A stretch of DNA of 34,777 nucleotides from Bacillota bacterium (GCA_023397905.1 JAEWSZ010000063.1:1-34777), one strand, 5' to 3'. Positions 1 to 8,644 are shown, counted from the first letter of the stretch. A program made the numbers and translations. The notes: generated by a model from the letters alone, not told the origin.

Positions 1-1575
1 GTTTCGGATGAAGCTGTCCTGGGCGACATTTTTGTCAACGATGAGACTCAAAATCCTGCCGTTGCCATAAGCTTTCCTGTCCATGACCAAAATGGACATA
101 TTGCAGGGGCTGTATCCGAGGAACTGGATTTGTCATATATACAGACAATGGTATCTGAAACTAAAATAGGCAAGACGGGGCTTGCGGCCGTTGTGGATGT
201 GAATGGAAAGCTGATTGCCCACAGAGATACTATTTATGTCAAGCAGGGTCAATCGGTTCCGGAGGCTCTGATCCAGCTTGTAAAGTCTGATTCAGACAAG
301 GTCATCACCTTTAAGGCACTTACAGGATACATAAGCTATGGGGCTGTCAGTCCCATCGGAACTACCGGCTGGTATGCACAGACAGCTGTGCCCGTTGAAG
401 AATTGGGGACGGTCTTTTACAACAGCCTATTCTTTGGCATACTGGCTCTGGCTGTTTCCCTGCTGATTGGCGGAGGGGCCGCGGTGTATTTATTCTCACG
501 CCAGTTCAGATCGCTGCCCCTATTAAAGGATGGGGCTGAAAAGATCGCCGGCAAGGATCTTAATGTGGAATTGATAAGGGTCAAAAACCGGGATGAAATA
601 GGGGCGCTTGCAAATTCCTTTAATAATATGGCACAGAATTTGAGGGGTATTATTTTAAATCTGCGTTCAAATTCAAGCGAACTGACGGCCTATTCCCAGC
701 AATTGTCCGGTATAGCGGAAACAACGGCGGCTTCATCTGAGGAAGCGGTTGCCATCATAGAGGGCATAGCTTCCAATGCCGGACGGCAGAGGATCATGGT
801 TCAAGACAGCATGAATGCTATTGATGAAGTAAATTCGGCGATCAGGCAAATATCGTCAACAGTGGATTATTCCAGCCAGGCCTCGGAAAAAGCCACCAAT
901 GCAGCTGATATAGGGTTTAATGCCATGCAAAGGATTGTAGGCCAAATGAATACTCTGCAGACTCAGATCAACGGTCTGGCAGATGTGATCGGAAGACTTG
1001 AACAGCGTTCCGGCGAAATAGGCCAGGTAAGTGATTATATGACTTCGATCTCTTCACAGATCCGGATATTGGCACTTAACGCAACAATTGAATCGGCCAG
1101 AGCCGGTGAATTTGGACGGGGGTTCGCCGTTGTGGCGTCGGAAGTACAGGAACTGGCGAATAATTCCTATAAGGCCGCAGCACAGATCACGGATCTAATC
1201 GGGAGTGTGCAGGCCGAGACAAAACATGTATCCGATGTCATGAAACTGACGAATATTGGCGTGAATGACAGTATCGAGGTCGTATCCCATGCCGACAGTT
1301 CTTTTCAGCAGTTATTCACTCTTGTGGGCCGGGTAAATGAAAAAGTGCTGGAAATGTCGGCCGCCGCCAGGAAAATCGCCGACTCCTACAGTTCTGTCGT
1401 ACAATCCGTAGGCTTTATTTCCAATAATACGGAAGAGACCGTAACCAGCGTCAACCAGATTGCCATAACCGCCAACCAGCATTCACAGGCATCAAACAAG
1501 GTTATGGCTGCCTCAAAATATCTGGCCGATACAAGTGCGGATTTATTTGCTTTGCTTGATGAGTTCAGAGGATAA
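1..1575 (+). CDS. Methyl-accepting chemotaxis protein, 5'-truncated by the window edge
   Basis: The reading frame is open from base 1, so the gene begins upstream; the TTG at 130 is internal. What remains is the end of an extracellular dCache-like ligand domain (about the first 140 residues, with the typical GTTGWYAQTAVP ending), one membrane helix (around bases 420-500), a HAMP domain (around 500-650) and a cytoplasmic signalling domain. The hairpin tip that contacts CheA/CheW is recognisable as LALNATIESARAGEFGRGFA near bases 1070-1125. The protein should sense an extracellular small molecule and control CheA kinase activity; the ligand cannot be read from the sequence. It ends 38 bases before the WYL regulator gene, with no terminator seen between them. 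The family call is firm; the length and start are unknown. Confidence 0.95.
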   Translation, partial: VSDEAVLGDIFVNDETQNPAVAISFPVHDQNGHIAGAVSEELDLSYIQTMVSETKIGKTGLAAVVDVNGKLIAHRDTIYVKQGQSVPEALIQLVKSDSDKVITFKALTGYISYGAVSPIGTTGWYAQTAVPVEELGTVFYNSLFFGILALAVSLLIGGGAAVYLFSRQFRSLPLLKDGAEKIAGKDLNVELIRVKNRDEIGALANSFNNMAQNLRGIILNLRSNSSELTAYSQQLSGIAETTAASSEEAVAIIEGIASNAGRQRIMVQDSMNAIDEVNSAIRQISSTVDYSSQASEKATNAADIGFNAMQRIVGQMNTLQTQINGLADVIGRLEQRSGEIGQVSDYMTSISSQIRILALNATIESARAGEFGRGFAVVASEVQELANNSYKAAAQITDLIGSVQAETKHVSDVMKLTNIGVNDSIEVVSHADSSFQQLFTLVGRVNEKVLEMSAAARKIADSYSSVVQSVGFISNNTEETVTSVNQIAITANQHSQASNKVMAASKYLADTSADLFALLDEFRG

Positions 1576-1613
1576 AACAGTCTGTATGACCGGATAAGGG
1601 AGGAGGACGTCCA

Positions 1614-2576
1614 TTGGCGAAAAACGATAATATGCTTGCAATTTTATGGATGCTTAGTGCAGGCGTAAAAATAACTGCTAAGCAAATAGCGGAAAAATTG
1701 GAGATAAACATACGGACCGTTTACCGCTATATTGATTCGCTCTGCGCAAGCGGAGTGCCGATCGTATCAGAGGCAGGGCAGAACGGTGGATATAGCTTGC
1801 CGGGCAATTTTATCCAGGCACCTTTGTTTTTCCATATTGAAGAACAAAAAGCACTGCTTCATGCCGCCGTATTTGCAAACGAAGCTGGATACCCTTTCAG
1901 TGAGTCGTTAAACAATGCTACGCAAAAATTAAAAATGTATTCAAACCGGGAACAGGAAAGTATTCTCAACCGCCACTTAGCCGGTTTTGAAGTGATAAAC
2001 CGCGACATTGCCCCAGCGGTTAAGCTGACGCTGGAAGAACTGGAGAGGGCGGTGGCAAACGAATATTCCGTGGAAATTGAATACCGCACAAGCCGTGAAG
2101 AACAACCGCAGACTAGGGTGATCGACCCTTATGGAATGCTGTATTGGAACAATAAATGGTATACGGTGGGATTCTGCCATCTTCGAAACGGGATCAGAAG
2201 CTTCCGGGCTGAACGCATCGTCCGGATACAGCGGACGCAAATGAGCTTTAAAAGGCCGGAAGACTTTTCTGCAAGAAAATATTTTTTGCAGAATCTTTTA
2301 CCGGATTCTGAAAGTGAGAATGGTGTGGTTTCGCTGATTATCGGCGGACGGTCGGAAGCTTTGGACGATTTGTGCATTCATTGGTTTTTGGGCCATTACC
2401 TGAAAGAGCGTACGTCAAATCAAGCAGTTTTTTTGCTTGACGAAAGAGCTCTTCATGCATATGTACCCTATTTCCTTTTATCATACGGAAGGGCTGTCCG
2501 GGTGATTGAACCGCAGAGTTTAAAGGAAAAGCTTGTTTCTGTTGCAACGGAATTAATGGAATATTATAAATTATAA
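1614..2576 (+). CDS. HTH-WYL domain transcriptional regulator (YafY/DeoR-like)
   Basis: This is a 320-residue DNA-binding regulator. Residues 8-60 form a winged helix-turn-helix (ITAKQIAEKLEINIRTVYRYI) of the HTH_11 type. Residues 142-208 form a WYL domain with the diagnostic WYT at 182-184 and the following RSFRAERI segment, a Sm-like fold thought to bind a small ligand or nucleic acid. The length is normal for the family. The start is TTG at 1614, because GGGAGGAGG lies 5-13 bases upstream and there is no better ATG. A strong terminator follows directly. The next gene encodes a DJ-1/PfpI protein; WYL regulators often sit beside the gene they control, so that is the likeliest target (inference). 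Confidence 0.9.
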   Translation: MAKNDNMLAILWMLSAGVKITAKQIAEKLEINIRTVYRYIDSLCASGVPIVSEAGQNGGYSLPGNFIQAPLFFHIEEQKALLHAAVFANEAGYPFSESLNNATQKLKMYSNREQESILNRHLAGFEVINRDIAPAVKLTLEELERAVANEYSVEIEYRTSREEQPQTRVIDPYGMLYWNNKWYTVGFCHLRNGIRSFRAERIVRIQRTQMSFKRPEDFSARKYFLQNLLPDSESENGVVSLIIGGRSEALDDLCIHWFLGHYLKERTSNQAVFLLDERALHAYVPYFLLSYGRAVRVIEPQSLKEKLVSVATELMEYYKL

Positions 2577-2581
2577 TATGG

Positions 2582-2618
2582 CTTCACTGACAGCAGTTGT
2601 CAGTGAAGTTGTTTTATT
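2582..2618 (+). terminator. Rho-independent terminator after the WYL regulator
   Basis: A perfect 11-bp stem (CTTCACTGACA at 2582-2592 paired with 2598-2608) with a 5-base loop is followed by the T-rich run TTGTTTTATT. It lies 6 bases after the WYL stop codon and separates that gene from the DJ-1/PfpI gene. Confidence 0.85.
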
Positions 2619-2693
2619 ATGGAGATAAACATTGCATTATATTATGGATGTTGGGTTAAAGACCTGAAAAATTAAAAAATGGAGGACATGCAT

Positions 2694-3323
2694 ATGAATA
2701 ATAATGCCGTATATCTTTATGTGTTCGATACAATGGCTGACTGGGAAATAGGTTATATAACCGCTGAACTGAACTCCGGAAGATACTACAGGAAAGGCCT
2801 GGCACCGTCAAAGATTGTTACGGTAGGAGTTGAAAAGGCTACTGTTATTACAATGGGGGGCCTGAAAATATTACCGGATGTGGAGCTTGACCAGTGCAGC
2901 AGCGAAAACGCGCACGCCCTGATTTTACCCGGCGGAGATACATGGATGGAAGCGGTTCATGAGCCTGTTTTGTCAAAGGCAGAGCAATTTTTAAAGGAAG
3001 GCGTTATTGTAGCTGCTATTTGCGGCGCTACAGCAGGTCTGGCCCGGAAAGGACTGCTGGATTCCAGCGGGCATACAAGCAATGACCTGGAATATCTTAA
3101 GATGATTTGCCCAAACTATAAGGGAGAACACCACTATAAGCAGGAGACTGCCGTAACTGACGGAAAACTGATAACTGCTTCCGGAATAGCTCCGCTGGAA
3201 TTTGCCGTACATGTTTTGAAAGCTTTGGAGGTGTTTTCCGCAAAGACATTAGAGGCCTGGTACAATCTTTATAGGACTCATGAAACCGAATATTTTTATG
3301 AGTTGATGAATTCAGTCCAATAG
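2694..3323 (+). CDS. DJ-1/PfpI family protein (type 1 glutamine amidotransferase-like)
   Basis: This 209-residue single-domain protein has the DJ-1/PfpI flavodoxin-like fold. The nucleophile-elbow cysteine is Cys110 in VAAICGATAGLA, the upstream acid is Glu18 in DWEIGY, and His127 (GHTSND) could complete the site. Members act as glyoxalases/deglycases, proteases or stress chaperones; the specific reaction cannot be read here. Three in-frame ATGs occur (2679, 2688, 2694). The last is chosen because GGAGG at 2681-2685 overlaps the first ATG and is spaced 8 bases from 2694. It is followed by a broken VOC (glyoxalase-fold) gene and by ridA, a set that suggests reactive-metabolite detoxification (inference). 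Confidence 0.88.
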   Translation: MNNNAVYLYVFDTMADWEIGYITAELNSGRYYRKGLAPSKIVTVGVEKATVITMGGLKILPDVELDQCSSENAHALILPGGDTWMEAVHEPVLSKAEQFLKEGVIVAAICGATAGLARKGLLDSSGHTSNDLEYLKMICPNYKGEHHYKQETAVTDGKLITASGIAPLEFAVHVLKALEVFSAKTLEAWYNLYRTHETEYFYELMNSVQ

Positions 3324-3369
3324 AGGATAGAAGCGCGGACCTGGTATGTACGATTAAGGAGGAATAAAA

Positions 3370-3895
3370 ATGGCTGACAGTAAGAAATATACGGGGGTAT
3401 CGGGTAAATACACTAAGAATGGAACACCTGACGGTTTTACATCTATTACTCCGTTTATAGTAATAAAGAATCCTTCAGAAGCAATAGAGTTCTATAAAAC
3501 TGTTTTTAATGCAAGGATTAAGGATATCACTGAATTTTCCGATGAAAATGGTAATAAAACAGTTGTTCATGCGGAACTGGATTTAGGGAATGGCTTTTTG
3601 CAGCTGGGAGCGGCAAATCCGGCATATAAATTAGTCTTGCCGCCGGATGGGGACAATGCGTGCTATTCTTTAGCGATTTATGTTGATGATGTGGACAGGG
3701 TATCTGGTGAGGCCGTAGCAAGAGGGGCAAAGAGAGCCCATTGCCAATTTTGTTTCAGGTGACCGGTTCGGAAGCATCTTAGACCCTTTTGGCGTAAGGT
3801 GGACCATTATGACCAGAATTGAGGACTTATCGGAAGAAGAGAGCGTCCGAAGAGTAAAGGAATGGGCAGAGAGCCTTAAAAGTACGGAAAAATAA
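3370..3895 (+). pseudogene. VOC family (PhnB/glyoxalase-like) gene broken by a frameshift
   Basis: The first frame (3370-3762) gives an N-terminal VOC half with the typical ITPFIVIKNPSEAIEFYKTV and VDDVDRVSGEAVARGAK, then runs into CQFCFR and a stop. From 3734 the +1 frame carries the missing family ending, EPIANFVSGDRFGSILDPFG, and continues to TAA at 3893-3895. The two halves make one normal VOC protein of about 174 residues. The change is equivalent to one added base (or two lost) within AAAGAGAG at 3728-3736, a short repeat prone to slippage. RBS AAGGAGG is at 3356-3362. It could be a true pseudogene, a sequencing error or programmed frameshifting; no classical slippery heptamer is seen. 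The likely native role is small-molecule binding or conversion of the glyoxalase/bleomycin-resistance type. Confidence 0.9.
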
Positions 3896-3928
3896 AAAGA
3901 GTAGGTTTGATTGAAAGGAGCAGAGATT

Positions 3929-4345
3929 ATGGGCGGATTTAAAATGGAGCATAAAAACCCCGAGGGCTTATTCGTATCAAAAGCGTTCAGCCAGGCTATT
4001 ACCGTAAGCGGGAAGGCAAAGACAATTTATATAGGCGGGCAAAATGCCACAAATTCAAAAGGCGAGCTGATCGGGGCCGGTGATCTGGAGTTGCAGACAA
4101 AGCAGGCGCTCAGCAATATCTCAATTATTTTAGCTACTGAGAATGCAAGCTTTGCCGATCTGGTAAAACTCAATATTTATTTACTTAGCGGATGTGATCC
4201 CCGGACAGGTTTCAAGGCATTCCAGGAAGTCGTGGGCTTATTGGAGAAGCCGCCTTTGGTCACAGTCCTGTTTGTCGCGGAATTTGCGCGCCCGGGCTGC
4301 CTTCTTGAAATAGACGGAATTGCAGTCATTGAGGACAGGGACTAA
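3929..4345 (+). CDS. RidA family (YjgF/YER057c/UK114) enamine/imine deaminase-like protein
   Basis: This 138-residue protein has the RidA trimeric fold. The family-defining end is present: FVAEFARPGCLLEIDGIAVI with Arg121 (carboxylate-binding arginine of hydrolytic members) and Glu127. RidA proteins hydrolyse reactive 2-aminoacrylate-type enamines/imines or related metabolites in the cytosol. The ATG at 3929 is chosen over the TTG at 3911 because AAAGGAG at 3914-3920 lies 8 bases before it. It starts 33 bases after the broken VOC gene, so it is probably co-transcribed with the DJ-1 and VOC genes. A long hairpin terminator follows. Confidence 0.92.
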   Translation: MGGFKMEHKNPEGLFVSKAFSQAITVSGKAKTIYIGGQNATNSKGELIGAGDLELQTKQALSNISIILATENASFADLVKLNIYLLSGCDPRTGFKAFQEVVGLLEKPPLVTVLFVAEFARPGCLLEIDGIAVIEDRD

Positions 4346-4372
4346 ATTTGTATATTAATATTCTGCGGCACC

Positions 4373-4424
4373 AAACGAGCAAGGAGCTTTACGTCCGAAA
4401 TTCCGTAAAGCTCCTTGCTCGTTT
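4373..4424 (+). terminator. Very strong hairpin terminator after ridA
   Basis: A perfect 21-bp stem (4373-4393 with 4404-4424, beginning AAACGAGCAAGG) closes a 10-base loop; the right arm ends in GTTTT. It terminates the DJ-1/VOC/RidA block ahead of the TetR promoter. Confidence 0.88.
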
Positions 4425-4440
4425 TATGCAGATACAAGCG

Positions 4441-4470
4441 TTGCATAATGAGACATATGTATGTTATACT
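4441..4470 (+). promoter_or_regulatory. Promoter of the TetR gene with candidate operator
   Basis: TTGCAT (4441-4446), an 18-base spacer and TATACT (4465-4470) form a sigma-A-type promoter 27 bases before the start codon. TGAGACAT at 4449-4456 inside the spacer recurs, inverted, upstream of the lipocalin/exporter genes at 5125-5132. Outer ATGAG/CTCAT arms (4448-4452 and 4469-4473) add weak symmetry. Autorepression by the TetR product is inferred. Confidence 0.55.
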
Positions 4471-4496
4471 CATCTCAAATATAAGGAGGCGGTGTA

Positions 4497-5045
4497 ATGG
4501 AACACAAAGACCCCAGAACCGTATTTACGGAGACTATGATTAAGAATGCCTGTATAGAGCTGCTTAAAAAGAAGCCGGCTACAAAAATTACAATTAATGA
4601 ATTATGCAAAGAAGCCGGTGTCAATCGTTCCACCTTCTACAGGTACTATTTGGATATATATGATCTTTGCAATAAAATCGAAGACGACTGTTATCAGGCC
4701 CTGACGACTAAGGTGGGCACATTTGAGGTCAGCCAGACGAATGTCTTTCTATGCAATATCCTCTCTACAATTAAGGAAAACACTATTTTTAATACAGCCA
4801 TGCAAAACATCAATTCATCAAATCTGGTGGCCAGAATTATCGATTATTACAAACCGGTGTTTATAGAATTCTGGAAGAAGGAACATCCGGAAATCCCGGA
4901 GATCCAATTGGACTATATATTTTTCGCTCTGATAGGAAGCGTCTCACGTATTATCAACACATGGATTCAAAGCGGTATGAAAGAATCCTATCAGGAAATT
5001 TGCACAGTCATGAACCGGTTGGGCTTTTTAGGCTTGTTCAAATGA
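4497..5045 (+). CDS. TetR/AcrR family transcriptional regulator
   Basis: This 182-residue protein has an N-terminal TetR helix-turn-helix at about residues 8-55 (ITINELCKEAGVNRSTFYRYY) and a helical C-terminal ligand/dimer domain of the TetR_C_7-like type. RBS AAGGAGG at 4482-4488 supports the ATG at 4497. It sits 269 bases upstream of, and in the same direction as, genes for a lipocalin-like protein and an MFS drug exporter. It most likely represses itself and those two genes and is released by the exported compound (inference from layout). Confidence 0.9.
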   Translation: MEHKDPRTVFTETMIKNACIELLKKKPATKITINELCKEAGVNRSTFYRYYLDIYDLCNKIEDDCYQALTTKVGTFEVSQTNVFLCNILSTIKENTIFNTAMQNINSSNLVARIIDYYKPVFIEFWKKEHPEIPEIQLDYIFFALIGSVSRIINTWIQSGMKESYQEICTVMNRLGFLGLFK

Positions 5046-5105
5046 TGTGTGTGTCAGGTTCGGATGTATTTTAATATAATCTTTGCCCGCGGATCGTTCT
5101 GTTCA

Positions 5106-5132
5106 TAAGACAATTATTTGATTAATGTCTCA
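5106..5132. promoter_or_regulatory. Candidate TetR operator upstream of the lipocalin/MFS genes
   Basis: This imperfect inverted repeat has a left arm AAGACAATTA and a right arm TAATGTCTCA around TTTGAT. The right arm contains the complement of TGAGACAT, the 8-mer found in the TetR promoter spacer. The rest of the 269-base gap (5046-5314) is AT-rich and shows no ORF or clear riboswitch. An upstream TTG frame from 5192 has no usable ribosome binding site. Confidence 0.4.
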
Positions 5133-5314
5133 CAATAATACAAATCCTGAGGATTTATCCCGGAATAAAACAATACTGTAAACATCGATGATTGAAGTTC
5201 TTTTCCATGCGTAATATTATGATTTTAGTAAATGAAGCTTTACCAAAGTCAATTATTATCAGCTTTCAGTCGATAGTAACTGACTTTAAACTAAAATCTA
5301 AAGGAGAATTATTT

Positions 5315-6301
5315 ATGGAAATCAGAAAATACGACGTCGATCATCTCAGCTCCTTTACAGATGAATGGAATCTGCACAACGGATGCTCAGAGTGGTGGTA
5401 TTGCACAGGTTTTCTCGAAACGGAAGATAAAAAGAAGTTTTCTTATCAATTCACGCTGATAAATACGTTTATAGCTGAAGGAATGACAGTGAAAGTTCTC
5501 ATGCTTGCGCTCACAGATCTGCAGACAGGAGAGCATCATTATTCGCAGACCCCGGCAATGTCGGGTGAAGGCATTATTTTGGAGCAGAATAAGCTCTCGT
5601 TCCATAATAAGGCGCTGGTTGATGTGGTGCAAAACGGGATGCACATCAAATTGAACCATAAGGCATTCAGCCTTGACCTGGAGCTGGAAAACGGTAAGGG
5701 CGCTTTCTGGCACTGTGACAATGGAAAGCTGTATATGGGCACAGTAGACGAAAAAGAAACAACTTATTACTACTCATATACCAATATGCCCACAAAAGGA
5801 ACTCTGAGTCTCATACAGGAAGACGGAGCAGTCAAGACCTGCAAGGTAACGGGAAAAACCTGGTTTGACAAACAGGGAGGAACTTATGAGACCAAAAGGG
5901 AATCACACTGGGAATGGTTTTCACTCAGATTCTTTGATAACGAAGAGGTCATGCTGTTTACATTCCCTGTTACGGATTACATTGACGGCACCTATATAAC
6001 CTCGGGCCGCAAGAGTTCCAGATTAAACAATTATACCGTTACACGCCGGAAAATAATTGAAGTAGACGGAATGAAATGGTCTTCAAGCTGGGATGTTTAT
6101 CTGCCGGGAATTAAGGAAGAACATTATACAATCACACCTTACTTTGAAGGCAATATTAATTTTACCTATTTTGAAGAGCTTTGCTCCATTAAAAATAAAG
6201 CCGGTGAAGAAGTGGGCATGTGCTTCGTTGAACTTTTGCCATTGGTGTTGAATGAAACTGGTGTTAAAAACGACAATCTAACGCAGGTTGTGGAATATTA
6301 G
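5315..6301 (+). CDS. AttH/CrtC-type lipocalin-like domain protein
   Basis: This 328-residue protein has two tandem beta-barrel halves of the CrtC/AttH (DUF1702-type carotenoid 1,2-hydratase-like) fold. The diagnostic EWWYCTG motif is at residues 26-32. A second block near HWEWFSLRF marks the other barrel. No signal peptide is visible, so it is probably cytosolic. Characterised relatives hydrate carotenoid double bonds or act on secondary metabolites, but no carotenoid genes are nearby. The ATG at 5315 is chosen because AAAGGAG (5300-5306) lies 8 bases upstream; the longer TTG form from 5192 would add an implausible 41 residues. It probably forms an operon with the MFS gene 55 bases downstream, so handling of a hydrophobic compound before export is the natural guess. 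Confidence 0.82.
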   Translation: MEIRKYDVDHLSSFTDEWNLHNGCSEWWYCTGFLETEDKKKFSYQFTLINTFIAEGMTVKVLMLALTDLQTGEHHYSQTPAMSGEGIILEQNKLSFHNKALVDVVQNGMHIKLNHKAFSLDLELENGKGAFWHCDNGKLYMGTVDEKETTYYYSYTNMPTKGTLSLIQEDGAVKTCKVTGKTWFDKQGGTYETKRESHWEWFSLRFFDNEEVMLFTFPVTDYIDGTYITSGRKSSRLNNYTVTRRKIIEVDGMKWSSSWDVYLPGIKEEHYTITPYFEGNINFTYFEELCSIKNKAGEEVGMCFVELLPLVLNETGVKNDNLTQVVEY

Positions 6302-6356
6302 CAGCGGAGTGGAAAGTTCCGCCTCTCAACTTCTCCCGTATGAAAGGTGAATAATT

Positions 6357-7790
6357 ATGTCTAATAATAAAAACAAATCAAGTGCGGTAATGCTGCTTGC
6401 TATTTTTTTTGCAGTTTTTTTGGCAACACTGGGTATGAGTACGGTTAATATCGCTCTTGCCGTATTCATAAAACATTTTAATACGGATTTAAACACGGCG
6501 AATTGGACTGTAACCGGATTCTTGCTGGCAGCGGGAGTAATTGCGCCTCTATCGGGCTTTTTAGGGCAAAAATTCGGGAATAAGGCAGTTTGCTTCTATT
6601 CTATTTTAGGACTTGTGCTGTCATCGTTGCTTTGTGCGGTATCCTGGAACATTTCTTCACTTATTGCTTTTCGTGTGCTGCAAGGCATATTTAGCGGTAT
6701 AATTGCACCGGTTACAATGACCATAATTTATCAGAGCATCGAAAAGGAAAAACAGGCGTTTGCCATAAGCCTTTGGGGGCTTGCAGCCACGCTTGTTCCG
6801 GCTTTCGGACCTACGTTGAGCGGTTGGTTGATTGATAAATTTAACTGGCAGGCCATTTTTTTGATAAACATACCTCTTGGAATATTGACGGCTATTATTG
6901 TTAAATTTTTTATTCCGGATTATAAAATGGAAGGGTCTTCGCGCTTTGATTTGATTGGAACCATAACAAGTATTACGGCAAGTATATTGCTTTTGATCAC
7001 TTTTAGCGAAAGCTCGCGGTGGGGATGGGCGTCGTTTAGGACAATAGGCTTGATTGTGGTTGGCCTGGCGGTTTTGGCCATATTTATTCTATGGGAGCGG
7101 CATTTTGATTTTCCGCTGCTCAATCTATCCGTTTTTAAATATAGAAGATATACCGTGAGCATCATCATCGGCAGTATTATTACGGTAGCCCTTTACTCAG
7201 GCGCATTGCTTACGCCCTTATTTCTGCAGAATGTTCAACAGGTGACGGCATTAAAGGCTGGACTTATTTTATTGCCGGCTTCTCTGATTATGGCATTAAT
7301 CATGCCTTTGATCGGAAAGCTGTATAACTATGCAGGGCCTCGCGTACTGATTCTCACAGGTATTTTGTTAATCGCATTGGGCTCATGGAAAATAGCTCAT
7401 CTGACAATAAACACTTCCGCTTCTTATATAGTCTTCTGGATGCTTGTGAGGGGCATAGGTACATCATTATCTATGGTTCCGGCAACGAACGCAGGTATGG
7501 AGGTAATACCTGCAGAACTGAGCGGAAGTGCCTCTTCTGTGAGCAACTGGGTAAGGCAGGGCTTGGCATGCCTTTCCATCGGGGTATTTACAGCGATGCT
7601 TACTGCCAGAACAGCTTTTCATGCACAAAATCTGGCTGTGGAAAATCCGAACGACAGGTTCATAGCGCCTGAGTCTTTTACACAGGCTGTGAATGACGTC
7701 TTCTTAATGTCCACTATCATTATTATAATTGCCATTCCGCTGAGCTTGTATTTAAAGAAAATGAGCAGGGATACCAAAACAGAAGGCTGA
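6357..7790 (+). CDS. MFS transporter, DHA2 family (EmrB/QacA-like, 14 TM)
   Basis: This 477-residue membrane protein has about 14 hydrophobic helices. The motif-A-like loop SGFLGQKFGNK follows TM2. The family block WNISSLIAFRVLQGIFSGII and the motif-C-like segment FGPTLSGWLIDKFNWQAIF mark drug:H+ antiporters of the DHA2 group. The product should expel a hydrophobic or cationic compound using the proton gradient. RBS AAAGGTG precedes the ATG at 6357. It is the last gene of the TetR/lipocalin/MFS module and is followed by a terminator. The substrate cannot be read from the sequence. Confidence 0.93.
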   Translation: MSNNKNKSSAVMLLAIFFAVFLATLGMSTVNIALAVFIKHFNTDLNTANWTVTGFLLAAGVIAPLSGFLGQKFGNKAVCFYSILGLVLSSLLCAVSWNISSLIAFRVLQGIFSGIIAPVTMTIIYQSIEKEKQAFAISLWGLAATLVPAFGPTLSGWLIDKFNWQAIFLINIPLGILTAIIVKFFIPDYKMEGSSRFDLIGTITSITASILLLITFSESSRWGWASFRTIGLIVVGLAVLAIFILWERHFDFPLLNLSVFKYRRYTVSIIIGSIITVALYSGALLTPLFLQNVQQVTALKAGLILLPASLIMALIMPLIGKLYNYAGPRVLILTGILLIALGSWKIAHLTINTSASYIVFWMLVRGIGTSLSMVPATNAGMEVIPAELSGSASSVSNWVRQGLACLSIGVFTAMLTARTAFHAQNLAVENPNDRFIAPESFTQAVNDVFLMSTIIIIIAIPLSLYLKKMSRDTKTEG

Positions 7791-7821
7791 TTAAATATAG
7801 CCTTGAAAATCCGCAAGATGG

Positions 7822-7869
7822 CGGGTCCGTGAAAGTGCAGCCTCAAAATGCATTTTTGGACCCGTTTTT
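7822..7869 (+). terminator. Terminator after the MFS gene
   Basis: CGGGTCC (7822-7828) pairs with GGACCCG (7858-7864); an inner AAAGTGCA/TGCATTTT pairing extends the stem. TTTTT follows at 7865-7869. Confidence 0.8.
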
Positions 7870-7919
7870 GCGTTTTTTACGAGACCTGAGACGCGATAGC
7901 TGCATAATGGTTTTTTCCC

Positions 7920-7978
7920 TTTTGGTATTGACATGAATCCGGCGCCTTGGTACCATAAAAACTATAACAGTACCAAAA
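7920..7978 (+). promoter_or_regulatory. Promoter of the GNAT/TetR operon with three TGGTA-type boxes
   Basis: TTGACA (7928-7933), 17 bases and TACCAT (7951-7956) make a promoter 44 bases before the GNAT start. It carries TTTTGGTATTG (7920-7930), the palindrome TGGTACCA (7948-7955) covering the -10, and CAGTACCAAAA (7968-7978), an inverted copy of the first with 10 of 11 bases matching. The boxes overlap both the -35 edge and the -10, a layout typical of repression. The TetR protein encoded as the second gene of this operon is the likely binder (inference). Confidence 0.6.
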
Positions 7979-7999
7979 TGAGAGGCGGAGTGATCTATA

Positions 8000-8608
8000 A
8001 TGAATGATATAATAATTACCAAAGGCAATTTATTTTCTGACAGAGGGGCAAAATTGAACAGGATGGCACTGGAGGACATGACCAGAACTCTGATGGGAAC
8101 AACGGATGAAAATATCGTGGAAGCGACGCTCACACAGCTGTGGCAGCAAAAAGAAAACCGATTCAGCCACGAATACACATATGAAGCAAAACAGGAAGGC
8201 AATACGCTGGGTTTGGTAACCTGTTACCCCGTCAAGCTTTTAAACCGGCTGGCATGGCCGACAGTAAAACAACTTCTGCAAATCCGGAAATGGCCGCTCG
8301 TTTTATACGCGGCATCACATTTGCAGGAGATATGGAATCTTCTGAATCTGCGGGAAGGGCGTGAAGATGAATTTCATATCGGGACAATTGCCACTGCGCC
8401 GGAGAGCCGTGGAATGGGTGTGGGAACCAAATTACTGCTGCACGCGGAGGATGTGGCCAGGCAAGACGGTTTTTCCAAAATGTCACTGACTGTGAAGCAA
8501 AAGAATGTCTTAGCGCACAAGCTATATCAGCGAATGGGCTATGAGACTGTGGGAAAGATAGACAAAAATCCGTTTTTCCTGTACCGTATGGTAAAGCATT
8601 TATCTTGA
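8000..8608 (+). CDS. GNAT family N-acetyltransferase
   Basis: This 202-residue protein has the GNAT acetyl-CoA site at residues 130-152: TIATAPESRGMGVGTKLLLH, with the pyrophosphate-binding loop R137-G-M-G-V-G142. The C-terminal block NVLAHKLYQRMGYETVGKI is the usual motif B. It should transfer an acetyl group from acetyl-CoA to an amine in the cytosol; the acceptor is unknown. RBS AGAGGCGG precedes the ATG. It is followed 36 bases later by a TetR gene, so the acceptor may be the compound the regulator senses (inference). Confidence 0.9.
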   Translation: MNDIIITKGNLFSDRGAKLNRMALEDMTRTLMGTTDENIVEATLTQLWQQKENRFSHEYTYEAKQEGNTLGLVTCYPVKLLNRLAWPTVKQLLQIRKWPLVLYAASHLQEIWNLLNLREGREDEFHIGTIATAPESRGMGVGTKLLLHAEDVARQDGFSKMSLTVKQKNVLAHKLYQRMGYETVGKIDKNPFFLYRMVKHLS

Positions 8609-8644
8609 AAAAATAACCGGGCAAAAAACAAAGGGATGATCTCA

